Assembly (NCBI GenBank): GCA_938022235.1
Contig: CALIEL010000100.1
Coordinates: forward strand, 1 to 13,190
Source of the DNA: Oribacterium parvum
GTDB taxonomy: Bacteria; Bacillota; Clostridia; Lachnospirales; Lachnospiraceae
Reading direction: 5' to 3'
Length of the DNA: 13,190 nt
Shown here: positions 1 through 5,894 of the stretch, in pieces
How the letters are laid out: each line of letters opens with the position of its first letter
Numbering within the stretch: the stretch's first letter is position 1
Notes under the pieces: model-generated
The model's input: the letters and a program-made list of their open reading frames with translations, nothing else
Databases searched by the model: none
What the model was told of the DNA's origin: nothing
Position numbers and translations under genes: made by a program

Positions 1-452
1 CGGATTGTCCTACAGCTATTGTTCTAAGCAGACAGAATCTTCCCCAGTATTGTAAGGATGGAAGAGATGCTTTGAAGGGCGCCTATATTCTTTCCGGAGG
101 AGAAGAGGAGCCCGAGTTAATCCTTATGGCCACCGGTTCTGAAGTAGAGCTGGCAGAAGAGGCAGCCAAGGTACTTCGCGGAGAAGGAAGAGCGGTTCGC
201 GTAGTTTCCATGCCTTCCTTAGAAGTATTTGCTCTGCAAAGTCCGGAATATCAGGAGAAGGTATTACCCAAGTCTTGTAGAAAGCGTATTTCCATCGAGG
301 CTCTTTCCACCTTCGGTTGGAGCAAATATGTAGGCTTTGAAGGAAAGAGTATCGGTCTGGATCGCTTCGGCGCCTCCGGCCCTGCCAAGTCCCTTTTCAA
401 GGAATTTGGATTCACGGTAGAAAGAGTTGTGGAAGAGGCAAAGAGCTTATAA
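1..452 (+). CDS. tkt: Transketolase, C-terminal part (5' end outside window)
   Basis: Transketolase moves two-carbon ketol units between sugar phosphates using thiamine diphosphate, in the cytoplasmic non-oxidative pentose phosphate pathway. The reading frame is open from base 3 and has no start inside the window, so this is the 3' end of a longer gene. About 150 residues are visible. They begin with the family block PTAIVLSRQNLPQ, then the C-terminal domain with LMATGSEVELA (bases about 126-158), the block STFGWSKYVGFEGKSIG, and the hallmark DRFGASGPAKSLF close to the end, finishing with TAA at 450-452. Transaldolase follows after 25 bases, which supports a pentose phosphate operon. The match to the transketolase C-terminal domain is clear. 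I cannot say from this fragment whether the thiamine-binding N-terminal domains are fused or encoded by a separate gene, as in split transketolases. Confidence 0.93.
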   Translation, partial: DCPTAIVLSRQNLPQYCKDGRDALKGAYILSGGEEEPELILMATGSEVELAEEAAKVLRGEGRAVRVVSMPSLEVFALQSPEYQEKVLPKSCRKRISIEALSTFGWSKYVGFEGKSIGLDRFGASGPAKSLFKEFGFTVERVVEEAKSL

Positions 453-477
453 ATTTTCTGTTCAAGGAGGGAAAGAG

Positions 478-1170
478 ATGAAATTTTATATTGATACAGC
501 GAATGTAGCGGAAATTCGAGAAGCCTATGATATGGGAATCATTGCCGGTGTAACCACTAATCCTTCTCTCATTGCTAAGGAAGGTCGGGACTATCAGGAA
601 ACCTTGAAGGAAATTGCTTCCTTTATGGATGGCCCCATCTCCGGAGAAGTACGGGCGGACAGCGATACTGCGGAGAAGATGATTGCGGAGGGACGGGAGA
701 TTGCCGCTTTGTCCAAAAATATGGTGGTGAAGATTCCGATGACGGCGGAAGGTCTGAAAGCTGTAAAGGTGCTGTCCAAGGAGGGAATCAAGACCAATGT
801 TACCCTGATTTTCTCTGCAAACCAGGCCCTTTTGGCAGCCAGGGCGGGAGCAAGCTATGTTTCTACTTTCTTGGGAAGATTGGATGATATTTCCTCCGAC
901 GGTCTTATTCTGATTCAGGATATTATGGATGTTTTCAGCCAGTACCCGGAGCTGGAAACAGAAGTGATTTGCGCTTCCGTAAGGCACCCGATTCATGTTT
1001 TGGAATGTGCAAAGACCGGGGCGGATATCGCTACCGTGCCCTTTAAGGTTTTACTGCAAATGATTTCCCATCCTCTGACAGAACAAGGTATTGAAAAATT
1101 TAAGGCAGATTATGCGAAGGCATTTCCAACGAGATATCGCACGCTTGCGAGCGACACTCGTTATAAATAA
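478..1170 (+). CDS. tal: Transaldolase, FSA/TalC type, with extra C-terminal tail
   Basis: Transaldolase transfers a dihydroxyacetone unit between sugar phosphates in the cytoplasmic pentose phosphate pathway; small members of this family can instead be fructose-6-phosphate aldolases. The ATG at 478 is preceded by AAGGAGG at 464-470 with 7 bases of spacing, which decides the start over an upstream in-frame codon at 427. The 230-residue product opens with MKFYIDTANVAEIREA and GVTTNPSLIAKEG. The Schiff-base lysine is K85 in VVKIPMT, and TNVTLIFSANQALLAARAGA and GRLDD (R134) follow. Residue 130 is Thr where the family usually has Pro (YVSPF). The family core ends near residue 215; the last 13 or so residues (TRYRTLASDTRYK) are extra and are encoded by a palindromic sequence. 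The gene lies 25 bases after transketolase, so co-expression is likely. Confidence 0.93.
   Translation: MKFYIDTANVAEIREAYDMGIIAGVTTNPSLIAKEGRDYQETLKEIASFMDGPISGEVRADSDTAEKMIAEGREIAALSKNMVVKIPMTAEGLKAVKVLSKEGIKTNVTLIFSANQALLAARAGASYVSTFLGRLDDISSDGLILIQDIMDVFSQYPELETEVICASVRHPIHVLECAKTGADIATVPFKVLLQMISHPLTEQGIEKFKADYAKAFPTRYRTLASDTRYK
1128..1162. repeat. Imperfect 35-base palindrome at the 3' end of tal
   Basis: AACGAG at 1128-1133 pairs with CTCGTT at 1157-1162. Inside lies TCGCACGCTTGCGAGCGA (1137-1154), itself nearly palindromic. The structure covers the final codons of transaldolase, beyond the usual family end, and is followed by AT-rich DNA without a run of T, so it does not look like a typical intrinsic terminator. 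It could be a small palindromic repeat that extended the gene, or an mRNA 3' stabiliser. Seen directly in sequence; the function is unknown. Confidence 0.5.
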
Positions 1171-1174
1171 AGAA

Positions 1175-1203
1175 TTGACATCTTTTTCACAGCACAGTAT
1201 AGT
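1175..1203 (+). promoter_or_regulatory. Sigma-A-type promoter for rex
   Basis: TTGACA (1175-1180) is a perfect -35 box, followed by exactly 17 bases and TATAGT (1198-1203), a one-mismatch -10 box. Transcription would begin near base 1210, about 30 bases upstream of the preferred rex start. It is the clearest promoter in the window and separates rex from the transketolase-transaldolase genes. Confidence 0.72.
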
Positions 1204-1219
1204 AAAAAAAGCTGTGAAA
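1185..1219. promoter_or_regulatory. Inverted repeat overlapping the rex promoter, candidate operator
   Basis: TTTCACAGC (1185-1193) and GCTGTGAAA (1211-1219) form a perfect 9-base inverted repeat separated by 17 bases. The left arm lies in the promoter spacer and the right arm covers the predicted transcription start, with the -10 box between them. That geometry fits a repressor site. The halves resemble TTCACA/TGTGAA elements of Rex-type sites, but the arms face away from the usual Rex arrangement and the spacing is much longer, so autoregulation by Rex is only a guess. It is not a terminator because no T-run follows. Confidence 0.4.
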
Positions 1220-1241
1220 GATGACAATTTATGAGGGTACT

Positions 1242-1874
1242 ATGGAAAAAAAAGGAATATCCCAGGCGGTAATACAGCGTTTACCAAGATATTATCGATA
1301 TCTAGAGGATTTAATGGATCAAAAAATTGATCGCATCTCTTCTTCGGAACTATCTAAAAGAATGCATTTGACTGCTTCCCAGATTCGACAGGATCTGAAT
1401 AATTTCGGCGGATTTGGACAGCAGGGCTACGGTTATAATGTGAAGAATCTTCATGAGGAAATCGGGAAGATTCTAAATATCGATCGAGAGCATCCTATGA
1501 TTATCGTAGGGGCCGGACATTTGGGCATTGCCTTGGCCAATTATACGAATTTTCGTAAACGGGGCTTTGTCCTTCGAGGAATTTTCGACTCTAACCCCAA
1601 GCTTTGGGGAGAGAAGGTAGGCGATTTAAAGATTGCGCCTATGGAGGAGATTGAGTCGGTGGTAAAGCAGTACCACATCCGCTTGGCTGCCATATGCATT
1701 CCTAAGGATGTGGCAGTACCGGTGGCGTAGAAATTAATTTCTTACGGCATTGACGGTCTCTGGAATTTTGCCCATGTGGATTTGGAAGTACCAGAGCATG
1801 TGGTGACGGAAAATGTTCATTTGTCAGAAAGTCTTATGCGCCTGTCCTACCGTGTCTTCGAGGAGCGTTCATGA
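1242..1874 (+). pseudogene. rex: Redox-sensing repressor Rex, interrupted by an in-frame TAG
   Basis: Rex is a dimeric DNA-binding protein that senses the NADH/NAD+ ratio and represses fermentation and respiration genes. The best start is ATG 1242, with GAGGG at 1233-1237; ATG 1221 lies only about 10 bases after the predicted transcription start and lacks a good ribosome site. An N-terminal winged-helix region (ISQAVIQRLPRYYRYLEDL to about residue 80) precedes a Rossmann NADH motif, GAGHLGIALA, at residues 90-99. Codon 163 is TAG (1728-1730). The same frame then continues with recognisable Rex sequence (KLISYGIDGLWNFAHVDL, later LSESLMRLSYRVF) to TGA at 1872-1874. The complete frame is 210 codons, the normal family length, so a single change such as GAG to TAG explains the break. 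The short product of 162 residues would lose the end of the NADH domain and the C-terminal dimerisation helix. TAG ends other genes here (acpS, yebC), so it is not obviously recoded. Confidence 0.85.
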
Positions 1875-2236
1875 TTTTGGGAATCGGCTGCGATATATTG
1901 GAAATTGCCCGTTTAGAAAAATTAGTAAAAAACAATTATACCCATAGGGTATTCACAGAAGAAGAACGCCGGCAAAGTGAGGGAAAGCTCTCTCGCTTAG
2001 CCGGTGATTTTAGTGTAAAAGAAGCGGTATCCAAATGCTTCGGCACCGGTGTCAGAAGCTTTTCTCTTTTGGATATTGAAGTGCTTAGAGACAGTCTGGG
2101 GAAACCCTATGTGAAGCTCTACGGCGGCGCGGAAAAGATTTTTCTGGAAATGGGAGGAAAGTCCCTTCATGTCAGTATCAGTAATACCGGAGATCTGGTA
2201 ATGGCTTATGCGCTTATGGAGGGAGAAAGCTTTTAG
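1871..2236 (+). CDS. acpS: Holo-[acyl-carrier-protein] synthase
   Basis: AcpS transfers 4'-phosphopantetheine from coenzyme A to a serine of acyl carrier protein, making it active for fatty acid synthesis in the cytoplasm. The 121-residue product has the usual AcpS length. It begins MILGIGCDILEIARLEK, with the metal-binding aspartate D8, and carries FSVKEAVSKCFGTG with the second metal ligand E51. Near the C-terminus HVSISNTGDLVMAYA replaces the more usual HVSISH form. The ATG overlaps the rex TGA (ATGA), and AGGAG at 1861-1865 inside rex serves as ribosome site, so translation is probably coupled to rex. The amber codon in rex, 140 bases upstream, may therefore reduce coupling. Ends with TAG. 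Confidence 0.93.
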   Translation: MILGIGCDILEIARLEKLVKNNYTHRVFTEEERRQSEGKLSRLAGDFSVKEAVSKCFGTGVRSFSLLDIEVLRDSLGKPYVKLYGGAEKIFLEMGGKSLHVSISNTGDLVMAYALMEGESF

Positions 2237-2380
2237 ATGATGTAATGAGAGTTTGATAAATGCTAAAAGATAGAATGAGATTTTGATAACTTCCAAAAGA
2301 TATGATGGGATATAAAATCGAAAAGATATGATGGAATTCTGATAAAATCGAAAAGATATGATGAGAGTCTGATGAATTCT
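2237..2380. repeat. Degenerate tandem repeats (about 30-base unit) between acpS and nnrD
   Basis: The core AAAAGATATGATG occurs exactly at 2295-2307, 2321-2333 and 2351-2363, and a variant AAAAGATAGAATG at 2265-2277. The spacings are 30, 26 and 30 bases. The units are joined by GATAAAATCG-like segments (2311-2320, 2341-2350), and shorter partial units flank the block. The 191-base spacer has no convincing gene, promoter or terminator; short frames across it do not resemble proteins. It may form part of the mRNA between acpS and nnrD, or be slippage-expanded spacer DNA. Confidence 0.7.
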
Positions 2381-2406
2381 ATAACTGCGGTAAAAATCTT
2401 ACAAAA

Positions 2407-2431
2407 GAGGAACAGGATGGCTTCAAAATGA
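2407..2431 (+). promoter_or_regulatory. Possible four-codon leader cistron overlapping the nnrD start
   Basis: GAGG at 2407-2410 lies 6 bases before ATG 2417, which starts a four-codon frame (Met-Ala-Ser-Lys, stop TGA 2429-2431) that overlaps the nnrD ATG at 2428 in an ATGA arrangement. Ribosomes ending there could restart at nnrD. Alternatively AGGATGG (2414-2420) simply serves as the nnrD ribosome site and the short frame is chance. Confidence 0.25.
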
Positions 2432-3417
2432 AAATTTATATTCCTAAACGAAATCCGGCTTCCCATAAGGGCTCCTATGGAAAATGTCTGATAATTGCGG
2501 GAGCGGAGGGAATGGCCGGAGCAGCTTATTTTGCGGCTCTGTCCGCCTATCGTACCGGTACCGGGCTGGTGAAGCTGTGCAGTGCAAAGGAAAATTTGGG
2601 GATTTTACAGACCTTGATTCCGGAGGCTATTATACTTTCTGCTCCGAAGATAAAGGAGAATTTCCAAGAATTGGAAAAGACAATAGAATGGGCGGATTTT
2701 CTGCTGTTTGGTCCGGGAATGGGCACAGGGAAAGAGGCAGAAGATCTATTGCGTTTGGTTTTGGATAAGGGAAGGGCTCCTTTATTGATTGATGCGGACG
2801 GACTCAATCTTCTTTCTCGGAATTCTGATTTGCAAGCTTTGGCAAAATCCTATGGAAGGAAATCTCTTTTATTTTTAACCCCTCATCTTATGGAGTTTTC
2901 CAGACTTTCCGGGAAAAGCCTTACAGAAATCGAAAATCGCGGAGGAGAAATTGCAAAATCCTTTGGAAAAGAGTACCATTGTATCTTATTGTTAAAGTCT
3001 CACGATACCATGGTGATTTCTCCTGATGGGGAGCTTGTCTATCAAAGGAAGAGAAGCTGTGCTGCCCTAAGCAAGGGAGGCTCCGGGGATGTATTTGCCG
3101 GAAGCATAGCCGGAATTTACCTGATTTTAGAGGAAGAATCTAAGCGAAAAGCAAAGGCTGATTTATCTCAGACTGCATTTCCTTTAGAGGGCTCTAATGA
3201 GAAAAACTCTGATGTGGTAAAAGAAGATAGTTCTGTAATGCCAATAGGGCAAGGCTGTAAAGCGGCGATTTTGTCCTGTGAGGCGCAGATTTTAGCCGGA
3301 GAGCTGGCTGCCAAGGAATGGGGAGAACATGGAGTACTGGCTGAAAACATTGCTAATGCCATGGGTAAGGCTCTGGATCGTTTGGAAGAGCAGGGATGCT
3401 TGATAGACCAAAGCTAA
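2428..3417 (+). CDS. nnrD: ADP-dependent (S)-NAD(P)H-hydrate dehydratase, with an internal insertion
   Basis: This enzyme dehydrates damaged NAD(P)H hydrates back to NAD(P)H, using ADP as phosphate donor. The 329-residue product is a single carbohydrate-kinase-like domain without the N-terminal epimerase domain often fused to it. Visible motifs are HKGSYGKCLIIAGAEGMAGAA (residues 13-33, quoted in part), GPGMG (95-99), DADGLNLLS (122-130), LTPHLMEFSRLSG (150-162) and KGGSGDVFAG (216-225), whose D221 is the expected catalytic aspartate. Between SIAGIYLIL and the C-terminal helix AQILAGELAAKEWGEHGVLA lies a charged, low-complexity insertion at about residues 234-277. It keeps the frame and shares a 12-mer with the repeats downstream. 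The gene probably lies in a transcript with acpS and alr. An epimerase partner is not in the window. Confidence 0.9.
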   Translation: MKIYIPKRNPASHKGSYGKCLIIAGAEGMAGAAYFAALSAYRTGTGLVKLCSAKENLGILQTLIPEAIILSAPKIKENFQELEKTIEWADFLLFGPGMGTGKEAEDLLRLVLDKGRAPLLIDADGLNLLSRNSDLQALAKSYGRKSLLFLTPHLMEFSRLSGKSLTEIENRGGEIAKSFGKEYHCILLLKSHDTMVISPDGELVYQRKRSCAALSKGGSGDVFAGSIAGIYLILEEESKRKAKADLSQTAFPLEGSNEKNSDVVKEDSSVMPIGQGCKAAILSCEAQILAGELAAKEWGEHGVLAENIANAMGKALDRLEEQGCLIDQS

Positions 3418-3466
3418 AACAGGGAAGACAAAGAGTGAATCAAGAAATCTGACAAACTAAGAAGAA

Positions 3467-3514
3467 GTAAAGAAGACGGTAAAAGAAGACGGTAAAAGAA
3501 GACGGTAAAAGAAG
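3467..3514. repeat. Purine-rich 13-base tandem repeat between nnrD and alr
   Basis: The unit GTAAAAGAAGACG occurs exactly at 3479-3491 and 3492-3504, is preceded by a 12-base copy lacking one A (3467-3478) and followed by a truncated copy (3505-3514). The whole 109-base spacer 3418-3526 is almost entirely purine on the + strand. The unit is not a multiple of three, so it is not coding. Copy number may vary between strains, and the last copies lie just upstream of the alr start, where length could affect translation. Confidence 0.75.
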
Positions 3515-3526
3515 GTAAAGCAAGAA

Positions 3527-4729
3527 ATGTGTTTGGGAAGAGAAAGCTATGGCAGAACCTATGCGGTAGTGGAGTTAAGTTATTTACAGGATAATATCAA
3601 GGCAGTGAAATCCCATCTTCGGAAGGGAATGCAGTTTTGTGCTGTAGTGAAAATGGATGCCTATGGTCACGGAATCGTGGAGGTAGCCAGAGCCGTAGAG
3701 GAAGAATGTGCTCTCTTTGGGGTAGCTACCATTGAAGAAGGAATTATATTACGAAAGGGAGGAATCACCACGCCCATATTGATATTAGGAGTGGTTCCCA
3801 AGGGACAGTACAGAAGTCTTTGGCACTATGACATTATGCCCTCTCTGTTCACCAGAGAGCAGGGAGAAGCTCTCTCCGCTATTTCCCAAAAGGAGGGAAA
3901 GAGTCTGCCCTGTCATTTGGCTTTGGACACCGGAATGGGAAGAATCGGCATTCAGGTAGAGAAAGAGGGCGCTGTGAAGTTGGGACTGGAACTTTTCTCC
4001 CTGAGCGGAATTGAAATCTGCGGTATTTTTTCTCATTTTGCCTGCTGTGACGATAGGGATAAGTCTTATACGGAGATGCAGGAAAGGCGTTTTGCAGACT
4101 ATCTTAAGGCTTTAGAGGAGAGGGGAATCAAGCTTCCCCTCTGTCACCTTTCCAATTCTGCGGGAATTTTAGAGGGACGGGGAGTACAGTACGATATGGT
4201 GCGGGACGGCATTGCAATGTATGGGCTTTATCCCTCCAAGGACATGGAAAGAAAGATACCCTTGAAACAGGTTCTCTCCTGGAAGGCTAAAATCAGTCAT
4301 ATTAAAGAAGTTCCGGCGGGAGAAGCCATTTCCTACGGTGCAAGCTTTATCGCCAAAGAACCCATACTGGTGGCAACTGTGCCGGTGGGCTATGGAGACG
4401 GGTATCCCAGAGTTCTTTCCAATAAGGCGAAGGTTTTAGTAGGAGGAAAGCCTTGTCCCATTCTTGGCAGAGTTTGCATGGATCAGTTTATGATTGATGT
4501 AAGTCATACAGAGGCGGAAGTCTTTCAGGAGGTCACCCTTCTGGGACAGGAGGGAGAGGAAGAGATTTCTCTTTATGATTGGGAGGAATGGGGCGTTTTT
4601 TCCTATGAATTCCTCTGTAACTTGGGAAATCGGGTACCCAGAGTATACAAAATGAAGGGGAAATGGGTGGGAACCTATGATCCCTTGTCTTCCTTGCATA
4701 TCGAGGAATATCAGGAGGAAGAAGGCTAA
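3527..4729 (+). CDS. alr: Alanine racemase
   Basis: Alanine racemase interconverts L- and D-alanine with pyridoxal phosphate, supplying D-alanine for peptidoglycan. The 400-residue protein has the fold type III barrel followed by a beta domain. The cofactor lysine is K42 in VVKMDAYGHG (usually VVKADAYGHG), and the second catalytic residue is Y270 in EAISYGASF. Other family blocks are DTGMGRIG, HLSNSAG, MVRDGIAMYGLYP, VPVGYGDGYPR, GRVCMDQFMIDV and LGNRVPRVY near the C-terminus. The N-terminus is short, with the usual RTYAVVELSYL beginning at residue 10, so ATG 3527 fits, although the ribosome site is weak (GAAGG about 11 bases upstream, within the repeats). It ends with an acidic tail. The gene probably continues the transcript that begins at rex. 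Confidence 0.93.
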   Translation: MCLGRESYGRTYAVVELSYLQDNIKAVKSHLRKGMQFCAVVKMDAYGHGIVEVARAVEEECALFGVATIEEGIILRKGGITTPILILGVVPKGQYRSLWHYDIMPSLFTREQGEALSAISQKEGKSLPCHLALDTGMGRIGIQVEKEGAVKLGLELFSLSGIEICGIFSHFACCDDRDKSYTEMQERRFADYLKALEERGIKLPLCHLSNSAGILEGRGVQYDMVRDGIAMYGLYPSKDMERKIPLKQVLSWKAKISHIKEVPAGEAISYGASFIAKEPILVATVPVGYGDGYPRVLSNKAKVLVGGKPCPILGRVCMDQFMIDVSHTEAEVFQEVTLLGQEGEEEISLYDWEEWGVFSYEFLCNLGNRVPRVYKMKGKWVGTYDPLSSLHIEEYQEEEG

Positions 4730-4737
4730 ACCGCTGA

Positions 4738-4756
4738 AGAAGCTATTTTAGCTTTT
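4738..4756 (+). terminator. Weak hairpin after alr
   Basis: AAGCTA (4740-4745) and TAGCTT (4749-4754) pair around a TTT loop, with one wobble and one A-T pair able to extend the stem; TTATTC follows. The stem is AT-rich and the T-run short, so termination would be weak. The spacer 4730-4906 otherwise holds only the yebC promoter candidate. Confidence 0.25.
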
Positions 4757-4846
4757 ATTCGGATGGAAATATAACTAGAACTAAAGGAATTAAAAATAAA
4801 TTCAGAGGCCCAAGGCAAGGGAAGGACTTGTTTTTTGGAAAAAAAC

Positions 4847-4875
4847 TTGCATAGAAGGGGAAGACTGGCTAATAT
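4847..4875 (+). promoter_or_regulatory. Candidate promoter for yebC
   Basis: TTGCAT (4847-4852), 17 bases, then TAATAT (4870-4875). Each box differs from the consensus at two positions but the spacing is optimal. A start near 4882 would leave a leader of about 25 bases carrying TAGGAG, 7 bases before the yebC ATG. Position in a 177-base gap after alr supports it. Confidence 0.42.
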
Positions 4876-4906
4876 AGAAAAATATTATAGAAAGTAGGAG
4901 ATAAGC

Positions 4907-5647
4907 ATGTCAGGACATTCAAAATACTCAAACATTAAAGCAAAGAAAGAGAAAAATGATGCCGCAAAGGGAAAGATTTTTACCATTATCGGTCATGAAA
5001 TCGCCTTAGCCGTAAAGCAGGGAGGAGCAGATCCTGCCAGCAATTCTAAATTAAAGGATGTCATTGCCAAGGCGAAGGCTAACAATATGCCCAACGATAC
5101 CATTCAGAACGGTATTAAGCGTGCAGCAGGTGCTTTGGATACGGTGAACTTTGAAGAGCTGCAGTACGAGGGCTACGGAGTAAACGGGGTAGCCATTATC
5201 GTTAAGGTGTTGACTGATAATAAGAACCGTTCCGCAGCGGATGTTCGTTCCGCTTTCACGAAGGGAAAGGGAAGTCTGGGAAGTCAGGGATCCGTATCTT
5301 TCCTTTTTGAGGAAAAGGGACAGATTATTCTGGATAAGGAAGAAATGGAAGACTTAGGTCACGATGCGGAAGCCTTGATGGATATGGCGATTATGGCAGG
5401 TGCCGAGGATTTACTGGAAAGAGATGATTACTATGAGATTCTCACGGATCCCGGCGAGTTTTCCTCCGTGCGAGAAAAGCTGGAGCAGGAGAACCTGCCT
5501 ATGGCGGAAGCGGACGTGGTTATGATTCCTGGAAATACCGTTTCCGTAACCGATGAAGAAGCGGTAAAGAATTTAAGAAAGACTCTGGACCTTTTGGACG
5601 CATCCGATGATGTGCAGAACGTTTACACCAACTGGGAAGAGGAATAG
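4907..5647 (+). CDS. yebC: YebC/TACO1-family translation factor
   Basis: YebC proteins were long annotated as transcription regulators (PmpR); members are now linked to relief of ribosomes stalled at proline-rich stretches. The 246-residue product has the normal family length and opens with MSGHSKYSNIKAKKEKNDA, close to the typical MAGHSKWANIKHRK signature. It continues with GKIFTIIGHEIALAVKQGG, KANNMPNDTIQNGIKRAAG, YEGYGVNGVAIIVKVLTDN and GSLGSQGSVSFLFEEKG, then the acidic C-terminal lobe. The start is set by TAGGAG at 4894-4899. It stands between alr and the convergent rqcH, with its own candidate promoter, and ends with TAG. Its neighbour rqcH also deals with stalled ribosomes. Confidence 0.92.
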   Translation: MSGHSKYSNIKAKKEKNDAAKGKIFTIIGHEIALAVKQGGADPASNSKLKDVIAKAKANNMPNDTIQNGIKRAAGALDTVNFEELQYEGYGVNGVAIIVKVLTDNKNRSAADVRSAFTKGKGSLGSQGSVSFLFEEKGQIILDKEEMEDLGHDAEALMDMAIMAGAEDLLERDDYYEILTDPGEFSSVREKLEQENLPMAEADVVMIPGNTVSVTDEEAVKNLRKTLDLLDASDDVQNVYTNWEEE

Positions 5648-5707
5648 GTCTGACTTTCTGGTAAAGGGCAGAAGAAAAAGAGAATATAGAGCTGGAAACA
5701 ATTTTCT

Positions 5708-5857
5708 ATTTCATACAGTATAGGTCTGGAATGGGGGCAATCTGAGCCCGCCGGTACTTGCGAAAAACGAAGGAACTGCAGTTTTTCGCTTAGTATCCGT
5801 TGCAGGGCGAGGTTAGCGGGAGCGTGCCCCAATTCCAGACCTATACTGTTATGAAAT
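5708..5857. repeat. Long nested inverted-repeat element between convergent yebC and rqcH
   Basis: The 25-base arms at 5715-5739 (starting ACAGTATAGGTCTGGAAT) and 5825-5849 (ending ATTCCAGACCTATACTGT) are complementary except at one position. Outside them ATTTCAT (5708-5714) pairs with ATGAAAT (5851-5857) after one bulged T. Inside, CCCGC (5747-5751) pairs with GCGGG (5816-5820), and GCGAAAAAC (5760-5768) with GTTTTTCGC (5781-5789), extended by TACT/AGTA and CGG/CCG. As RNA, either strand could fold into one branched rod of about 150 bases. There is no transposase, no clear target-site duplication and no T-run. It could be a miniature mobile element, a dispersed hairpin repeat, a structured RNA or a two-way transcript end for yebC and rqcH. 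The rest of the gap 5648-5894 shows nothing else. Confidence 0.75.
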
Positions 5858-5894
5858 GCTTAAAATTCATCTTCTCTTTTTCTTCTATGAAACT

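Noticed and set aside
427..477. Upstream start for transaldolase overlapping transketolase
   Set aside because: The ATG at 478 has an ideal AAGGAGG site and encodes the standard MKFYIDTA opening.
412..996. Long minus-strand frame opposite transaldolase
   Set aside because: It is a shadow of a strongly conserved gene, with no ribosome site or family resemblance.
1221..1241. Upstream ATG as start of rex
   Set aside because: It lies about 10 bases from the predicted transcription start, has no good ribosome site, and adds residues before the conserved MEKKGISQAV opening.
2237..2380. CRISPR array
   Set aside because: The repeats are adjacent and degenerate with no unique spacers of regular length, and no cas genes are present.
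4801..4850. Terminator using the T-run near 4830
   Set aside because: The sequence before the T-run forms only very short, interrupted stems.
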